Positions 1-8,912 of a stretch of DNA of 64,000 nucleotides are shown here, one piece after another. The notes beneath the pieces are model-generated. The model had not been told where the DNA came from. It worked only from the letters and a program-made list of their open reading frames with translations, and made no database searches. The stretch covers positions 1 to 64,000 of the forward strand of contig NZ_JOPG01000010.1 in assembly GCF_002153605.1 (NCBI RefSeq). The letters run 5' to 3'. Position numbers and translations under genes: made by a program. This DNA is from Acetobacter malorum. Its GTDB lineage: Bacteria > Pseudomonadota > Alphaproteobacteria > Acetobacterales > Acetobacteraceae. Every line of letters begins with the position of its first letter. Positions within the stretch are counted from its first letter, which is position 1.

Positions 1-56
1 AACAATCTAGCAGAACCAGAGGCCGCTGCCAACCGTCATCTCGTCCGGTGAAGCGG

Positions 57-85
57 TTTCTAAGGGATTGAGCCGACCCTGTCAA
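57..85 (-). promoter_or_regulatory. Putative sigma-70 promoter reading out of the left edge
   Basis: On the minus strand a TTGACA -35 box (80-85) is followed by a 17-nt spacer and a TAGAAA -10 box (57-62). The spacing is ideal. Transcription would run leftward, out of the window, so the controlled gene is not visible. The 203 bases left of the epimerase contain no other feature I can support. Confidence 0.45.
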
Positions 86-203
86 CACGCTTTGAAACTT
101 TATTCAAAATGGCGGGAAACCGGGGCTGAATCGGTTTTTACCCCACCGGAGAGACCCCTTACGGGGCCCCTTTTAATCATTAAAGAAAATCCATCTTTAG
201 GAT

Positions 204-1184
204 TTAAGCGTTTATGGTGAGTTTCTCGTAAGTGCGGAACCAGGAGACAAAGCGCTGCACGCCTTCTTCCAGCACGGTTGTAGGGTGCCAGCCGGTTAAA
301 GACTGAATGGCGTCAATAGACGCCCACGTCTTCTCCACATCCGCCTGCGGACGCGGCAACAGGCGCAGGTTTGCTTTCCGGCCCAGTTCCGTTTCCAGCA
401 GAGACACAAGGTAGCGCACAGATTCCGGCCTGTGGTTACCGATATTCAGCACCCGCGCCTCACCGGCGGCTGGCGGTTTTTCAAACACCGCCAGAACGCC
501 TGCCACCACGTCAGCTATGTAAGTGAAGTCTCGCGCCAGCCCCTCACCCTCATAGAGCGTGACGTCTTCCCCCTGCGCAATGGCACGGGCAAAGCTGTAA
601 TAGGCCATATCCGGACGCCCCCACGGCCCATAGACCGTAAAGAAGCGCAAACCGGTTTGCGGCAGACCATAGAGGTGACTGTAGGTGGACGAGGCCAGCT
701 CTCCGGCCCGTTTGGTCACAGCATAGAAAGAACCGGGCTCATCCACCCGGTCTGTCTCCCGGAACGGCATGCTGGTATTCCGCCCATAGACGGAGGAAGA
801 CGACGCATAGACCAGATGGTCCAGCCGCTTCAGTTTACGGGCAAATTCCAGCACGGCCACGTGGCCCAGCACATTACTGTCTGCAAACACATACGGGTCC
901 CGCATGGAATAGCGCACGCCAGCCTGTGCCGCGAAGTGGAAGATACCCCGAATATCGGGCTCCTGCGCGGCCAGAGTGTCCAGCGCGTCAGGCTGTGTCA
1001 GATCAAGCTGATGAAATACGAAGCCCGGCGCCTGCCCAAGCCGCCCGAGACGGGCCTGCTTGAGAGCGGGGCTATAATACGAGTTGAGGTTATCGATTCC
1101 GATAACCCGCTCCCCTCTTTCCAGAAGCGCCTGGCTGACATGGTAGCCAACAAACCCGGCTGCTCCGGTTACTAAAAACGTCAC
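204..1184 (-). CDS. NAD-dependent epimerase, UDP-glucuronate 4-epimerase type
   Basis: Short-chain dehydrogenase-type epimerase of 326 residues, full length for the family. The N-terminal Rossmann motif GAAGFVG is at residues 7-13, followed by the acidic ribose-binding Asp of GIDNLN near residue 31. The catalytic pair is Tyr154 and Lys158 in SFYAVTK, with the Ser cluster at 128-131. The NSYYSP stretch after the first helix and the RDPYVFADSNV region resemble UDP-glucuronate 4-epimerases and capsule biosynthesis protein I, so the probable reaction is C4 epimerisation of UDP-glucuronate to UDP-galacturonate for surface polysaccharide. Substrate choice cannot be settled by eye. It starts with GTG and lies 64 bp downstream of the DUF192 gene on the same strand, so it may be the last gene of a three-gene unit. 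Confidence 0.85.
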   Translation of the reverse strand: MTFLVTGAAGFVGYHVSQALLERGERVIGIDNLNSYYSPALKQARLGRLGQAPGFVFHQLDLTQPDALDTLAAQEPDIRGIFHFAAQAGVRYSMRDPYVFADSNVLGHVAVLEFARKLKRLDHLVYASSSSVYGRNTSMPFRETDRVDEPGSFYAVTKRAGELASSTYSHLYGLPQTGLRFFTVYGPWGRPDMAYYSFARAIAQGEDVTLYEGEGLARDFTYIADVVAGVLAVFEKPPAAGEARVLNIGNHRPESVRYLVSLLETELGRKANLRLLPRPQADVEKTWASIDAIQSLTGWHPTTVLEEGVQRFVSWFRTYEKLTINA

Positions 1185-1248
1185 GTTACTGCCCCGTTAC
1201 ACCCCCGCTGCCGGGGCTGTGCGCACCCCCCGGACAGAACGCTTTGCG

Positions 1249-1749
1249 TCAGGATTTTTTCTCCAGAGACGGTGCTTCCACCTTATCGCCCACAGTAATA
1301 CCCAGCTTAGCGGTTACCCCGCCTGCTAGTTCCAGCGTTGCACCCACCGGACCGTGGCTACTGATATGAGCCAGACTGCGCGGCACGGCATTTTCTGCAA
1401 TGGCCTGAATCCGGTGGTCCGTCCCGATAAAGACGATATCCAGCGGGACCAGCGTATTTTCCATCCACATATCGCTCGGCTGCGGGGTTGCCCACAGGAA
1501 CAGCATGCCGTTATCCGCAGGCAGGGTGGTGCGGAACATTTCCCCCACCTGCTGCTGGCGCGGCGTTGTGGCCAGCTCTACCGAAAAGACGTGACGACCA
1601 TTCGCCGAGGCGATTGTGAGGTTTTCTTTCGGCAGCGTTGCCTGAGCCTGGGTCGGCTCCCCCATATCTTCGGCCCGAACCGGGCTGGCTCCTAAGAGCA
1701 CACCCGCTGTCAGGCAGGCGGCCAGCATGCCGCAAATACCCTGTTTCAC
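1249..1749 (-). CDS. Exported DUF192 family protein
   Basis: A 166-residue protein with an N-terminal signal peptide (basic start, hydrophobic core to about residue 24, cleavage near PVRA/ED). The rest is a DUF192 domain, recognised by the MWMENTLVPLDIVFIG segment that corresponds to the family signature W(M)xNTxxPLDxxFI. The family is small, secreted and of unknown biochemical role. The start is a GTG preceded by AGGAG with a 7-nt gap. It is 13 bp downstream of the metallo-hydrolase gene on the same strand, which suggests co-transcription. Confidence 0.85.
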   Translation of the reverse strand: MKQGICGMLAACLTAGVLLGASPVRAEDMGEPTQAQATLPKENLTIASANGRHVFSVELATTPRQQQVGEMFRTTLPADNGMLFLWATPQPSDMWMENTLVPLDIVFIGTDHRIQAIAENAVPRSLAHISSHGPVGATLELAGGVTAKLGITVGDKVEAPSLEKKS

Positions 1750-1762
1750 TCACAAACTCCTG

Positions 1763-2437
1763 TTAGCCGGCACGGAGGAACGGATTGTTCGCGCGTTCCT
1801 CTCCTAACGAGGTCGAGCCACCGTGCCCGGGCATAATGACGATATCGTCCCCAAGGGGAAGTAATTTCTCCTTTAGGTTGCATATTAAGAGGGAACTATT
1901 TCCATAAGGGAAGTCCGTGCGACCAATTGTACCACGAAACAAGGTATCTCCCGCAAAAGCAAAACGGGCTTTTTCATCAACAAACACCACATGGCCGGGT
2001 GTGTGACCGGGAATATGGCGCACTAAAAAAGTGCGGCCCAGCAGTTCCAGACGGTCTCCGTCCTGCGTGTACTGGTCCACTGTTGCGTTTTCCAGACCGG
2101 GCAGGCCGAAATGGCGCGCCTGATCGACAATGGAGGACAACAGGAATTCATCCCGCTTGTCCGGGCCAATGACCGTGGGCGCTTTCCCCTGCTCTTTAGC
2201 CAGAGCGCGGCACAGAGGGGCGACACCACCGGCATGATCCAGATGACCGTGCGTGAGGAGAATCGCATCTACCGTCAGGTTCCGTTTGCGGATGACGTCC
2301 ATCAGGAAGTCCGCATCCCCTCCGGGGTCTACCACCAGCGCGTGCCGGGTGTTTTCATCCCACAACAGGGAACAGTTCTGGCGGAACGGAGTCACAGGCA
2401 GAACCTGCAATTGCATGTCGGGATACACTAAATGCAA
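1763..2437 (-). CDS. MBL-fold metallo-hydrolase (glyoxalase II-like)
   Basis: A 224-residue metallo-beta-lactamase-fold hydrolase. The zinc-binding motif HGHLDH is at residues 63-68. Further conserved elements follow: HIPGHTPGH around 140, AGDTLF with the bridging Asp, and MPGHGGST near the C-terminus. The compact length without the extra C-terminal helical domain fits the YcbL-type glyoxalase II-like enzymes (cytosolic thioester hydrolases) better than classical GloB. The chosen start is a TTG preceded by AAGGAG at 9 nt. An ATG seven codons later (2416) lacks a ribosome site. It heads the unit metallo-hydrolase, DUF192, epimerase. Confidence 0.85.
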   Translation of the reverse strand: MHLVYPDMQLQVLPVTPFRQNCSLLWDENTRHALVVDPGGDADFLMDVIRKRNLTVDAILLTHGHLDHAGGVAPLCRALAKEQGKAPTVIGPDKRDEFLLSSIVDQARHFGLPGLENATVDQYTQDGDRLELLGRTFLVRHIPGHTPGHVVFVDEKARFAFAGDTLFRGTIGRTDFPYGNSSLLICNLKEKLLPLGDDIVIMPGHGGSTSLGEERANNPFLRAG

Positions 2438-2531
2438 GACGTCAGGCTCCTTCTTGTCACTATGCGCCTCTATGGGGACCCACGCCGGTTTGCACGCGGC
2501 CTCTCCCCTTACTTTAAAATGGTTTTCCCAT

Positions 2532-2568
2532 AAAAAAACTGCCGCATGCAGAGCATGGGCAGTTTTTT
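2532..2568 (-). terminator. Rho-independent terminator after the host-attachment-like gene
   Basis: On the minus strand a stem with arms ACTGCC and GGCAGT, internally extended by the GCATGC/GCATG palindrome, ends in a run of seven T. It lies 26 bp after the stop codon of the gene at 2594-3007 and separates it from the metallo-hydrolase unit. Confidence 0.8.
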
Positions 2569-2593
2569 CAGACCTGAATCCTGACTTAAGAAA

Positions 2594-3007
2594 TCAGGAC
2601 GGCAGAACCCAGCCGGTTGCCGGGATATCGAAATGCTTGCGCAGATCGTGTGCCGGAATGTTGGTGAAGTCCTTGTCAAAGGTCTTGATCAGCTTGGCAG
2701 CAGCGGGCTTGCTCAGATGCTGGCGGATTTCATGCAGCACCGGGGCCGGAGCGGCCAGTACGAAGCCGTCAATCTTCTCGCTGCTGTTAACCAGCGCGTT
2801 CAGACGATCAGCCACAACGCGGGCAAAGCCGTCTTTGGCAGCATCTTTCGGCGTGGCACCCGTGGGCATCTTGCCCGGAGTGGCTTCATGCTTTTCGCTG
2901 TCGAAGTCCTGCACATCGTGCATTTTGCCTTCGCCATCATGCAGGAAACGGACTTTCCCGCCATCAGCCACAACGTAAATAACGCGTCCGTCTCTTGATT
3001 CGATCAT
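2594..3007 (-). CDS. Host-attachment protein family (AtsE-like), 137 aa
   Basis: A small soluble protein whose N-terminus reads RVIYVVADGGKVRFLHD, matching the opening strand of the family annotated as 'protein required for attachment to host cells' (PF10116). The family name comes from an Agrobacterium gene; its biochemical role is not established. An open frame extends upstream to 3040, but the internal ATG at 3007 is preceded by GAGGAG at 7-8 nt, so this start is preferred and gives the usual family length. The C-terminus carries a predicted helix with a HDLRKHF motif. It is transcribed alone, ending at a clear terminator. Confidence 0.7.
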   Translation of the reverse strand: MIESRDGRVIYVVADGGKVRFLHDGEGKMHDVQDFDSEKHEATPGKMPTGATPKDAAKDGFARVVADRLNALVNSSEKIDGFVLAAPAPVLHEIRQHLSKPAAAKLIKTFDKDFTNIPAHDLRKHFDIPATGWVLPS

Positions 3008-3169
3008 GAAATCACTCCTCAGTCTCTTAATATCACTCATGTTATGACATGGGTGTTCCTTCTCTGCGTATCAAGGCCCCCGCCTGAGGGAAACCTTCCG
3101 CAAAAACAGGCCTGCCCCCACGTTCCTTCCGTGGGCACAGCCTGCAAGGGCTGGTATAGACTGGGTTTT

Positions 3170-4264
3170 ATGACTGTCCCTCTTTCCGCACCTCAGCCGC
3201 TGACCCCACTGGACCACGCTCTTTTATGGGCACGGGAAGGCCATGCTGTGGCTCTTGCGACTGTGGTGGGCACATGGGGCAGTTCTCCCCGCCCGGCAGG
3301 CAGCCTGATGGCGATTAGTGACACAGGCCGGGTTGAAGGCTCCGTCAGTGGCGGCTGCGTGGAAACCGACGTGATTACGGCTGCGCAGGCCATTATGGCG
3401 GGGGCTGCGCCCGAAGTTCTGTCTTACGGCGTGAGCAGCGCCCGCGCGTGGGAAGTCGGGCTGGCCTGTGGCGGCAAGCTGGATGTGCTGGTGGAAGCCG
3501 TGCGCTCCCCCGCCTGCCCCTCCGGCACGCTCCCCGAGACTTTGCTGGCCGGCGCCTGCACTAAACAGAACGCCCGCACCGGCGCGCTGCTGGCCCGCAC
3601 GCTGGATGGTGTAAAACATCTTTTAATCTCTGACGTGACAGCAGAAACAACGCCTGCCGGCTTTCCGGCTGAGCTGAGTCCCGCTGCTCTGGCCTGCCTC
3701 GACTCTGGCCGCTGCAGAAATGAACCGGACGCACAGGGGCAGGACTGGTTTTTGCAACCGCTCACCCCGCCCCCGCGCCTGCTGATTGTGGGGGCTGTGC
3801 ATATTGCCCAGCACCTTGCGCTTCTGGCCCGGATGACAGGCTTTTCCCCCGTGGTGATTGACCCACGCACTGCGCTGGCCACGCCGGAACGCTTCCCCGG
3901 TTTTATTCTGGGGGAAACGCTGCTGACCGAATGGCCGGATGAGGCTCTGGAAGAGCTGGGCGTGGACACCATGACGGCTATTGTCACCCTGACGCATGAC
4001 GCCAAGCTGGATGACCCCACGCTGGAAGTGGCTCTGCGCAGCCCCGCTTTTTATATAGGTGCCCTTGGCTCCCGCAAAACCCAGGCCAGCCGGGTTGAGC
4101 GTTTGCGGGAAATTGGGTTCTCCGAACTGGAAATCAGCCGAATCCACGGCCCGGTCGGGCTGGCAATTGGCGCGATTGGCGCTGAGGAAATTGCGCTGTC
4201 TATTCTGGCCCAGATTGTCGCGGTGCGACGTAAAGCGGCCCTTGCCGACACTCCGGGGTGGTAA
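3170..4264 (+). CDS. XdhC/CoxI family molybdenum-hydroxylase maturation factor
   Basis: A 364-residue protein with the two domains of the XdhC family. The N-terminal domain holds VVGTWGSSPRPAGS and the signature GSVSGGCVE. The C-terminal Rossmann-like domain has LLIVGAVHIAQHLALLA and ends with GPVGLAIGA. Known family members bind molybdenum cofactor and help insert its sulfurated form into xanthine dehydrogenase-type enzymes. The frame is open further upstream, but the ATG at 3170 precedes the first conserved residues and is preferred. It overlaps the MobA-like gene by 7 bp, so the pair is translationally coupled. No molybdenum hydroxylase is in the window. Confidence 0.85.
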   Translation: MTVPLSAPQPLTPLDHALLWAREGHAVALATVVGTWGSSPRPAGSLMAISDTGRVEGSVSGGCVETDVITAAQAIMAGAAPEVLSYGVSSARAWEVGLACGGKLDVLVEAVRSPACPSGTLPETLLAGACTKQNARTGALLARTLDGVKHLLISDVTAETTPAGFPAELSPAALACLDSGRCRNEPDAQGQDWFLQPLTPPPRLLIVGAVHIAQHLALLARMTGFSPVVIDPRTALATPERFPGFILGETLLTEWPDEALEELGVDTMTAIVTLTHDAKLDDPTLEVALRSPAFYIGALGSRKTQASRVERLREIGFSELEISRIHGPVGLAIGAIGAEEIALSILAQIVAVRRKAALADTPGW

Positions 4265-4899
4265 CACCTCCGCAAATCGGCCCTCTCGCCATTGTTCTGG
4301 CAGCGGGGCGCTCCTCCCGCACGGCACCAGCTCATAAGTTGCTGGCCCGGGATGCACAAGGCGTGCCGATGCTGGTGCGCACAACCGCCACCGTTCTGGC
4401 CAGTGCGGTCAGCACGGTCGTGGTGATTCTGCCGCCGGACCGACCTGACCTTTTCTCTCTTATACATGACGCCTTCCCCGACACACCCCGGCTGGAGGTC
4501 CGCATTGCGCAGGACGCGCGGGACGGACTTTCTGCCTCCCTGCGAGTCGGAGTGCAGGTCGCGCAGGCAGAGCATGCGTCAGCGCTGCTCGTGTGTCTGG
4601 GCGATATGCCGCTGGTTTCTGTCGCGCTGCTGAATGCGCTGCTGCGGGACCACGCCCACTTCAAAGCGCCGGCTACCGCGCCAGACCGGGGCGACGGCAA
4701 ACCGGGCAACCCGGTTGTGTGGGACGCTGCGCAGTTTGCCGCCCTTGCCGCAGTTCAGGGAGATCAGGGAGGCCGGGCAATTCTGCGCGCTCTTGGCCCT
4801 GCCGTGCATCGGGTTCTGGCCCGCGCGGACGAACTGGTGGATTTTGACACCCCGGAACGACTGGCCGCCTATGCACGCTCTGCACAGGCCCCCGGTTGA
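4258..4899 (+). CDS. MobA-like NTP transferase (MocA-type cofactor cytidylyltransferase)
   Basis: A 213-residue nucleotidyltransferase. The nucleotide-binding motif LAAGRSSR is at residues 14-21 followed by the usual Lys of AHKLL, and the metal-binding GDMPLVS lies at about 119-125. Proteins of this size beside XdhC are typically molybdopterin cytidylyl- or guanylyltransferases that finish the cofactor for hydroxylases. Which nucleotide is transferred cannot be read here. The start is a GTG inside the last codons of xdhC (7-bp overlap), supporting a shared operon and shared job. Confidence 0.8.
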   Translation: MVTPPQIGPLAIVLAAGRSSRTAPAHKLLARDAQGVPMLVRTTATVLASAVSTVVVILPPDRPDLFSLIHDAFPDTPRLEVRIAQDARDGLSASLRVGVQVAQAEHASALLVCLGDMPLVSVALLNALLRDHAHFKAPATAPDRGDGKPGNPVVWDAAQFAALAAVQGDQGGRAILRALGPAVHRVLARADELVDFDTPERLAAYARSAQAPG

Positions 4900-4983
4900 C
4901 CGCACGGGTCCACACCCTGAAAACTGACGGTCTGCCGGCACGGAGCCGGCCAGCGCACGCGCTGAGAACCTGAAGAGATCCTT

Positions 4984-5334
4984 ATGAGCAAAATTCTGCG
5001 CACCAATCCCAACCCGATTCTGTCTGCCGCGGTTGAGTATCACGGCTTTATTTTCACGCAGGGCGTTGTGGCCCGTAATCTGGACGCCGATGCAGAAGGC
5101 CAGACCCGTGACATTCTGGAACAGCTGGACACCCTGCTGGAACAGCACGGCACGGATAACACCCGCCTGCTGCAGGCCCAGATCTGGCTGAAAGACATCA
5201 AGGACCGTGACGCCCTGAACAAGGTGTGGAGCGCATGGCTGCCGGAAAACGCTGCCCCGGCCCGCGCCTGCGTACAGGCTACGATGGCTGACCCGCGCAT
5301 TCTGGTCGAAATCATGGTTGTGACAACCAAATAA
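4984..5334 (+). CDS. RidA/YjgF family enamine/imine deaminase
   Basis: A 116-residue Rid-family protein. Members hydrolyse reactive 2-aminoacrylate and related imines made by PLP enzymes. The substrate-binding Arg94 in PARACVQA and Glu109 in LVEI correspond to the conserved Arg and Glu of the RidA active site. GVVARNLDADAEGQTRDIL matches the family core. The ending MVVTTK departs from the usual EAIA of archetypal RidA, so it may belong to another Rid subgroup. The ATG follows GAAGAGATCCTT. It is 84 bp after the MobA-like gene and could be read from the same transcript. Confidence 0.85.
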   Translation: MSKILRTNPNPILSAAVEYHGFIFTQGVVARNLDADAEGQTRDILEQLDTLLEQHGTDNTRLLQAQIWLKDIKDRDALNKVWSAWLPENAAPARACVQATMADPRILVEIMVVTTK

Positions 5335-5613
5335 GCCTGCCTTTTCCGGCTCCGTGGAGGACGGCTTAGCGTGGCATCTGTGCCACAGCACGGCCGAATC
5401 CACGGGGCTGGAACAGATCAGCAACTTTCCGCACCTCTGCCCCAAAATAAAGAAAATCAGGCAATGTCGTGGCATGTGATAGGATTTTATTCCTATTTTT
5501 CTGTTTTTAGGCCCATGGATTCAGCAAACCCAACCTCATGCGAATTTGCCCCGCAATGAGCGCTTGCCTGACTTGCGCAGATGTTTATACCTGAATTCCA
5601 CATTGACTGAACC

Positions 5614-6405
5614 GTGATGCAGGGAAGGCACGCTGAAATGCGACAGAGACGGCCCGGAAAATTCAACCTCGCGATGGCCGTTGTTTCTCTTCTGTCGTTA
5701 TCTGCCTTCATACAGCCTGCCTCTGCCAAGGCTCGTCATACTGTAAGCAACGGGCACCGGAATGGTTCCGTTCATAAAATCACTTTTTCCACTGCATCCT
5801 ACCACGCAGCAGGCCGCTATGCCGGTGGCCGCTGGCACCCGGTTTCTGGCCGTCGGTATGGTGGTGGCCACGTCATTCAGTGTGTCGCGTACGCCAAATC
5901 CGCTTCCGCCGTCGTGCTGCATGGCAATGCGCGGGACTGGTGGCATAATGCCGCTGGCGTGTATGAACGTGGCAACGCACCGGAAGAAGGCAGCGTGCTG
6001 AACTTCCGCGGTATTCGTCGCATGCCGCTGGGCCATGTGGCTGTGGTGCGCCACGTGGTGAACAGCCGCACGATCATCATTGATCAGTCTCACTGGGCGC
6101 AGGCTGGCATCAGCCACAATACGCCGGTCATTGACGTCTCCCCGAACAATGACTGGTCTGCGGTGCGTGTGGCCCTCAACAACCGCTCCGGCACCTACGG
6201 CTCCATCTACCCGACATACGGCTTTATCTATGCTCGCTCTCCCGGTGAACGGCGGGGCAACAGCCGCAACGATGTCATGACCGCATGGGCCAAAAAGACG
6301 CAGACGCAGGGCAGCGAAACCCAGCTGGCTCAGGCTCCGGAAAATGCACACCCCATCACCAGCGGTGCGCAGGACAACTCCATTACGTTTGATGGCCAGC
6401 AGTAA
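5614..6405 (+). CDS. Secreted CHAP-domain protein (putative peptidoglycan amidase/endopeptidase)
   Basis: A 263-residue exported protein. After a basic start a hydrophobic segment (about 18-36) ends in a likely cleavage site PASA/KA near residue 39. The CHAP domain has the catalytic Cys90 in VIQCVAYAKS and His141 in PLGHVAVVRH, followed by IIIDQSHW. CHAP proteins cleave peptidoglycan cross-bridges or act as amidases. Here export is Sec-type, so the site of action would be the periplasm or outside. The C-terminal 60 residues are low-complexity and polar. An ATG at 5638 is an equally possible start. A strong terminator follows at 6432-6464. Confidence 0.8.
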   Translation: MMQGRHAEMRQRRPGKFNLAMAVVSLLSLSAFIQPASAKARHTVSNGHRNGSVHKITFSTASYHAAGRYAGGRWHPVSGRRYGGGHVIQCVAYAKSASAVVLHGNARDWWHNAAGVYERGNAPEEGSVLNFRGIRRMPLGHVAVVRHVVNSRTIIIDQSHWAQAGISHNTPVIDVSPNNDWSAVRVALNNRSGTYGSIYPTYGFIYARSPGERRGNSRNDVMTAWAKKTQTQGSETQLAQAPENAHPITSGAQDNSITFDGQQ

Positions 6406-6431
6406 GGTCTCTCCTTACCGCAGATTCTTTG

Positions 6432-6464
6432 AAACCGCCCCGGTTCTCCGGCGGCGGTTTTTTT
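6432..6464 (+). terminator. Rho-independent terminator after the CHAP gene
   Basis: Perfect 8-bp arms AAACCGCC (6432-6439) and GGCGGTTT (6453-6460), with a smaller CCGG/CCGG stem in the loop, run into seven T residues. It ends 27 bp after the CHAP stop codon. Confidence 0.85.
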
Positions 6465-6541
6465 GTGCCTGCATTTTACTTGCTTAAGTGGATTTTGTAC
6501 TGATAGGTAAACTCTTAACCAAACGGTACAGAGTCGCACAG

Positions 6542-7006
6542 ATGATCAAACCTCCCCTTCCCCCCTTCACCGAACAGACCGCCCCCCAGAAAGTCCGCGC
6601 TGCGGAAGATGCCTGGAACAGTCAGGACCCGGCGCATGTGGCGCAGGCCTATACGCCGGACTGTTTCTGGCGCAACCGGACCGACTTCATTCAGGGACGT
6701 GAGGAAATTATCGCCTTCCTCACCCGTAAATGGCAACAGGAGCAGGACTATCGGCTGGTCAAAGAACTCTGGGGCTTCCGGCTGAACCGCATGGCTGTGC
6801 GCTTTGCCTATGAATGGCACGACAAGGCAGGCCAGTGGTTCCGCTCCTATGGCAATGAGCTATGGGAGTTTGACGATAACGGCCTGATGCGCAGACGTGT
6901 CGCCTCCATCAATGACCTGCCGATCCTTCAGACAGACCGGAAACTGCTCTGGACCGGCTCACGCCGCCCGGATGATTTCCCATCTCTGACTGAACTGGGC
7001 CTTTAA
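6542..7006 (+). CDS. DUF1348 / nuclear transport factor 2-like protein
   Basis: A 154-residue protein of the SnoaL/NTF2-like fold, DUF1348 group. It is recognised by [40 protein letters not shown] and [22 protein letters not shown], which are the family landmarks. Length is typical. These cone-shaped alpha+beta barrels are often small-molecule binding or isomerase-like, but no activity is assigned to this group. The frame is open upstream to 6488; the ATG at 6542 fits the family N-terminus. It sits 5 bp before the TetR-family regulator, suggesting one transcript. Confidence 0.8.
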   Translation: MIKPPLPPFTEQTAPQKVRAAEDAWNSQDPAHVAQAYTPDCFWRNRTDFIQGREEIIAFLTRKWQQEQDYRLVKELWGFRLNRMAVRFAYEWHDKAGQWFRSYGNELWEFDDNGLMRRRVASINDLPILQTDRKLLWTGSRRPDDFPSLTELGL

Positions 7007-7011
7007 GACCC

Positions 7012-7581
7012 ATGGCGCGCACGGTGACAGAAAAAGCCGATATTCTTCCGCTTCTGGCGGAAGTCTTTCGGGAGCATGGTTATGAGGGGGCGAGCCTGAG
7101 CCTGATTTCTCAGGCTACCGGGCTGGGCAAAGGAAGCCTGTATCACTTCTTTCCCGGTGGTAAAGAGGAGATGATGACTGCTGTTCTGGCCAGTATTGAC
7201 CACTGGTTTGAAACGGAGATTTTCCAACCCCTCCTCACCTCCGCCCACCCGGCTGCGGCGATTGAGGCCATGTTTGAAGCCGTGCGCACTTATTTTGCGT
7301 CTGGCCAGAGAGTCTGTCTGGTGGGACTGCTGGGACTGAGTGACAGTCGGGACCAGTTTGCCGAAGCAATCCGCGATTATTTTGCCCGCTGGGTTCAGGC
7401 CCTGACGACCGCTTTGCGGCATACGCACCAGACAGAACAGGCTGCGCGGGACCACGCCGAGCAGAGTGTGGCAGGCATTCAGGGTGCGATTGTACTGGCC
7501 CGCGCGCTGGGGAGACCTGATGTGTTTGATCGTGTTCTGGATGAGATGAAAGGCAGACAGCCGGGCAAAAGCGGGGGATAA
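7012..7581 (+). CDS. TetR/AcrR family transcriptional regulator
   Basis: A 189-residue repressor-type protein. The N-terminal helix-turn-helix runs about residues 10-50 with the family signature YEGASLSLISQATGLGKGSLYHFFPGGKEEM. The remaining helices form the ligand-binding and dimer domain. The C-terminal portion resembles the TetR_C group found in LmrA/YxaF-type regulators. It lies 5 bp after the DUF1348 gene, so it may autoregulate this pair. The ligand is unknown. Confidence 0.85.
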   Translation: MARTVTEKADILPLLAEVFREHGYEGASLSLISQATGLGKGSLYHFFPGGKEEMMTAVLASIDHWFETEIFQPLLTSAHPAAAIEAMFEAVRTYFASGQRVCLVGLLGLSDSRDQFAEAIRDYFARWVQALTTALRHTHQTEQAARDHAEQSVAGIQGAIVLARALGRPDVFDRVLDEMKGRQPGKSGG

Positions 7582-7593
7582 TCCCCTGCTCTG

Positions 7594-8745
7594 TTGCCTC
7601 GCTCGTTAAGGACACCAATCGTCTTGCTGCTGACTGCCTCTTTGCCGTGCCTGATTGTTATCCTGACCTGGCTCTGGCCGCTCTCTCTGCCTCTGGCGTT
7701 CAAAATCCCTCTGGGCCTGCTCATGCTGGGGGCATCCCAATATCTCTACTGGTGCAAACTCTCTTCCGGCTCCGTGTTTGTACCGCAATTCCCGCGCCCG
7801 GTGATTATCCTGTTCAACTGGGCTTTTGGGGCCATCCTGTTTTTAGCGCTCCTGCAAATCGCGCTGTATCTGGGCGCGCTGGCTGACGCACTGGTGCATT
7901 GGCAGTTTGTCTCCATTCCCGATTCCGTGCGCCTTGCTGCGGCAGGTGTGGCGGGGCTGCTGGCGGCCATTGGGGTTGCTGGAGCGATTCGGGTTCCCAC
8001 GGTGCGGGACGTCACGGTCACCATACCCGGCCTGCCAGCTGCTTTTGAGGGCTATCGCCTGCTCCAGCTGAGTGATTTGCACATCAGCCGCTTGTTCCCG
8101 ACGCGCTGGACACAGGCCGTTGTGGACCGCGCCAATGCTGCCGGGGCTGACCTGATCGTCGTGACTGGCGACTTCATTGATGGTTCCGTCGCCATGCGCC
8201 GGGCTGATATTGCGCCGCTGAAAAATCTGCACGCGCCGGATGGCGTGTTCGCGATCCCTGGCAACCACGAATATTTCTTCGATTATCGCGAGTGGATGCA
8301 GCATCTCTCAGACCTTGGCATGACCATGCTGCTCAACGCTCATACCGTTCTGACCCGCAACGGCGCGCATCTGGTTCTTGCTGGCGTGACAGACCTTTCC
8401 GCCCCGGCCCACGGCCAGACAGGCCCGGATCTGGAAGCAGCCCTTGCTGGCCGCCCGCCCAACTCACCCATTGTTCTCATGGACCATCAACCGCGCACCG
8501 CACAGACTGCTGCGGATCGGGGAGTAGCTCTGCAACTGTCCGGCCATACGCACGGCGGGATGTTGCCGGGCCTCGCCCGCCTTGTCGCGCGTGGCAATAA
8601 TGGCTTTGTTTCTGGTCGCTATAGTGTGGGCAATATGACGCTCTATGTCAGCAACGGCACAGGCTTATGGCCGGGCTTTGCGCTACGCCTCTTCTGCCCG
8701 CCAGAAATCACCCGCTTCTGCCTGCGAGCAGGACCGGCGCAATAG
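7594..8745 (+). CDS. Membrane-anchored metallophosphoesterase
   Basis: A 383-residue protein with about four hydrophobic segments in the first 140 residues followed by a calcineurin-like phosphoesterase domain. Metal-binding motifs appear in order: SDLHIS, VTGDFIDG, PGNHEYF, and SGHTHGG near residue 310. This layout matches the YkuE/YaeI-type phosphoesterases, some of which act on UDP-sugar lipids or phosphodiesters at the membrane. The substrate here is not known. The start used is a TTG 12 bp after the tetR stop; no better in-frame start precedes the first membrane segment. Confidence 0.8.
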   Translation: MPRSLRTPIVLLLTASLPCLIVILTWLWPLSLPLAFKIPLGLLMLGASQYLYWCKLSSGSVFVPQFPRPVIILFNWAFGAILFLALLQIALYLGALADALVHWQFVSIPDSVRLAAAGVAGLLAAIGVAGAIRVPTVRDVTVTIPGLPAAFEGYRLLQLSDLHISRLFPTRWTQAVVDRANAAGADLIVVTGDFIDGSVAMRRADIAPLKNLHAPDGVFAIPGNHEYFFDYREWMQHLSDLGMTMLLNAHTVLTRNGAHLVLAGVTDLSAPAHGQTGPDLEAALAGRPPNSPIVLMDHQPRTAQTAADRGVALQLSGHTHGGMLPGLARLVARGNNGFVSGRYSVGNMTLYVSNGTGLWPGFALRLFCPPEITRFCLRAGPAQ

Positions 8746-8912
8746 CAATGATCATCAAGACGGGACAACAGACCATCAAACCCCAGACACAGATTTGTGA
8801 CACTTCTTCCGGCCTCTCACCGCTTACAATGAAAGAGACTGCGGTGTTTATTAGACGCATCCATTCAGAAATTCATTGAAATATCCTTTAAGAGACACAA
8901 AGAGAGGCCTGC

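Noticed and set aside
150-206. Hairpins near the epimerase stop as a terminator
   Set aside because: CCCC/GGGG and AAATCC/GGATTT arms exist, but stems are short, one overlaps the stop codon and the T tract is weak, so no terminator is called.
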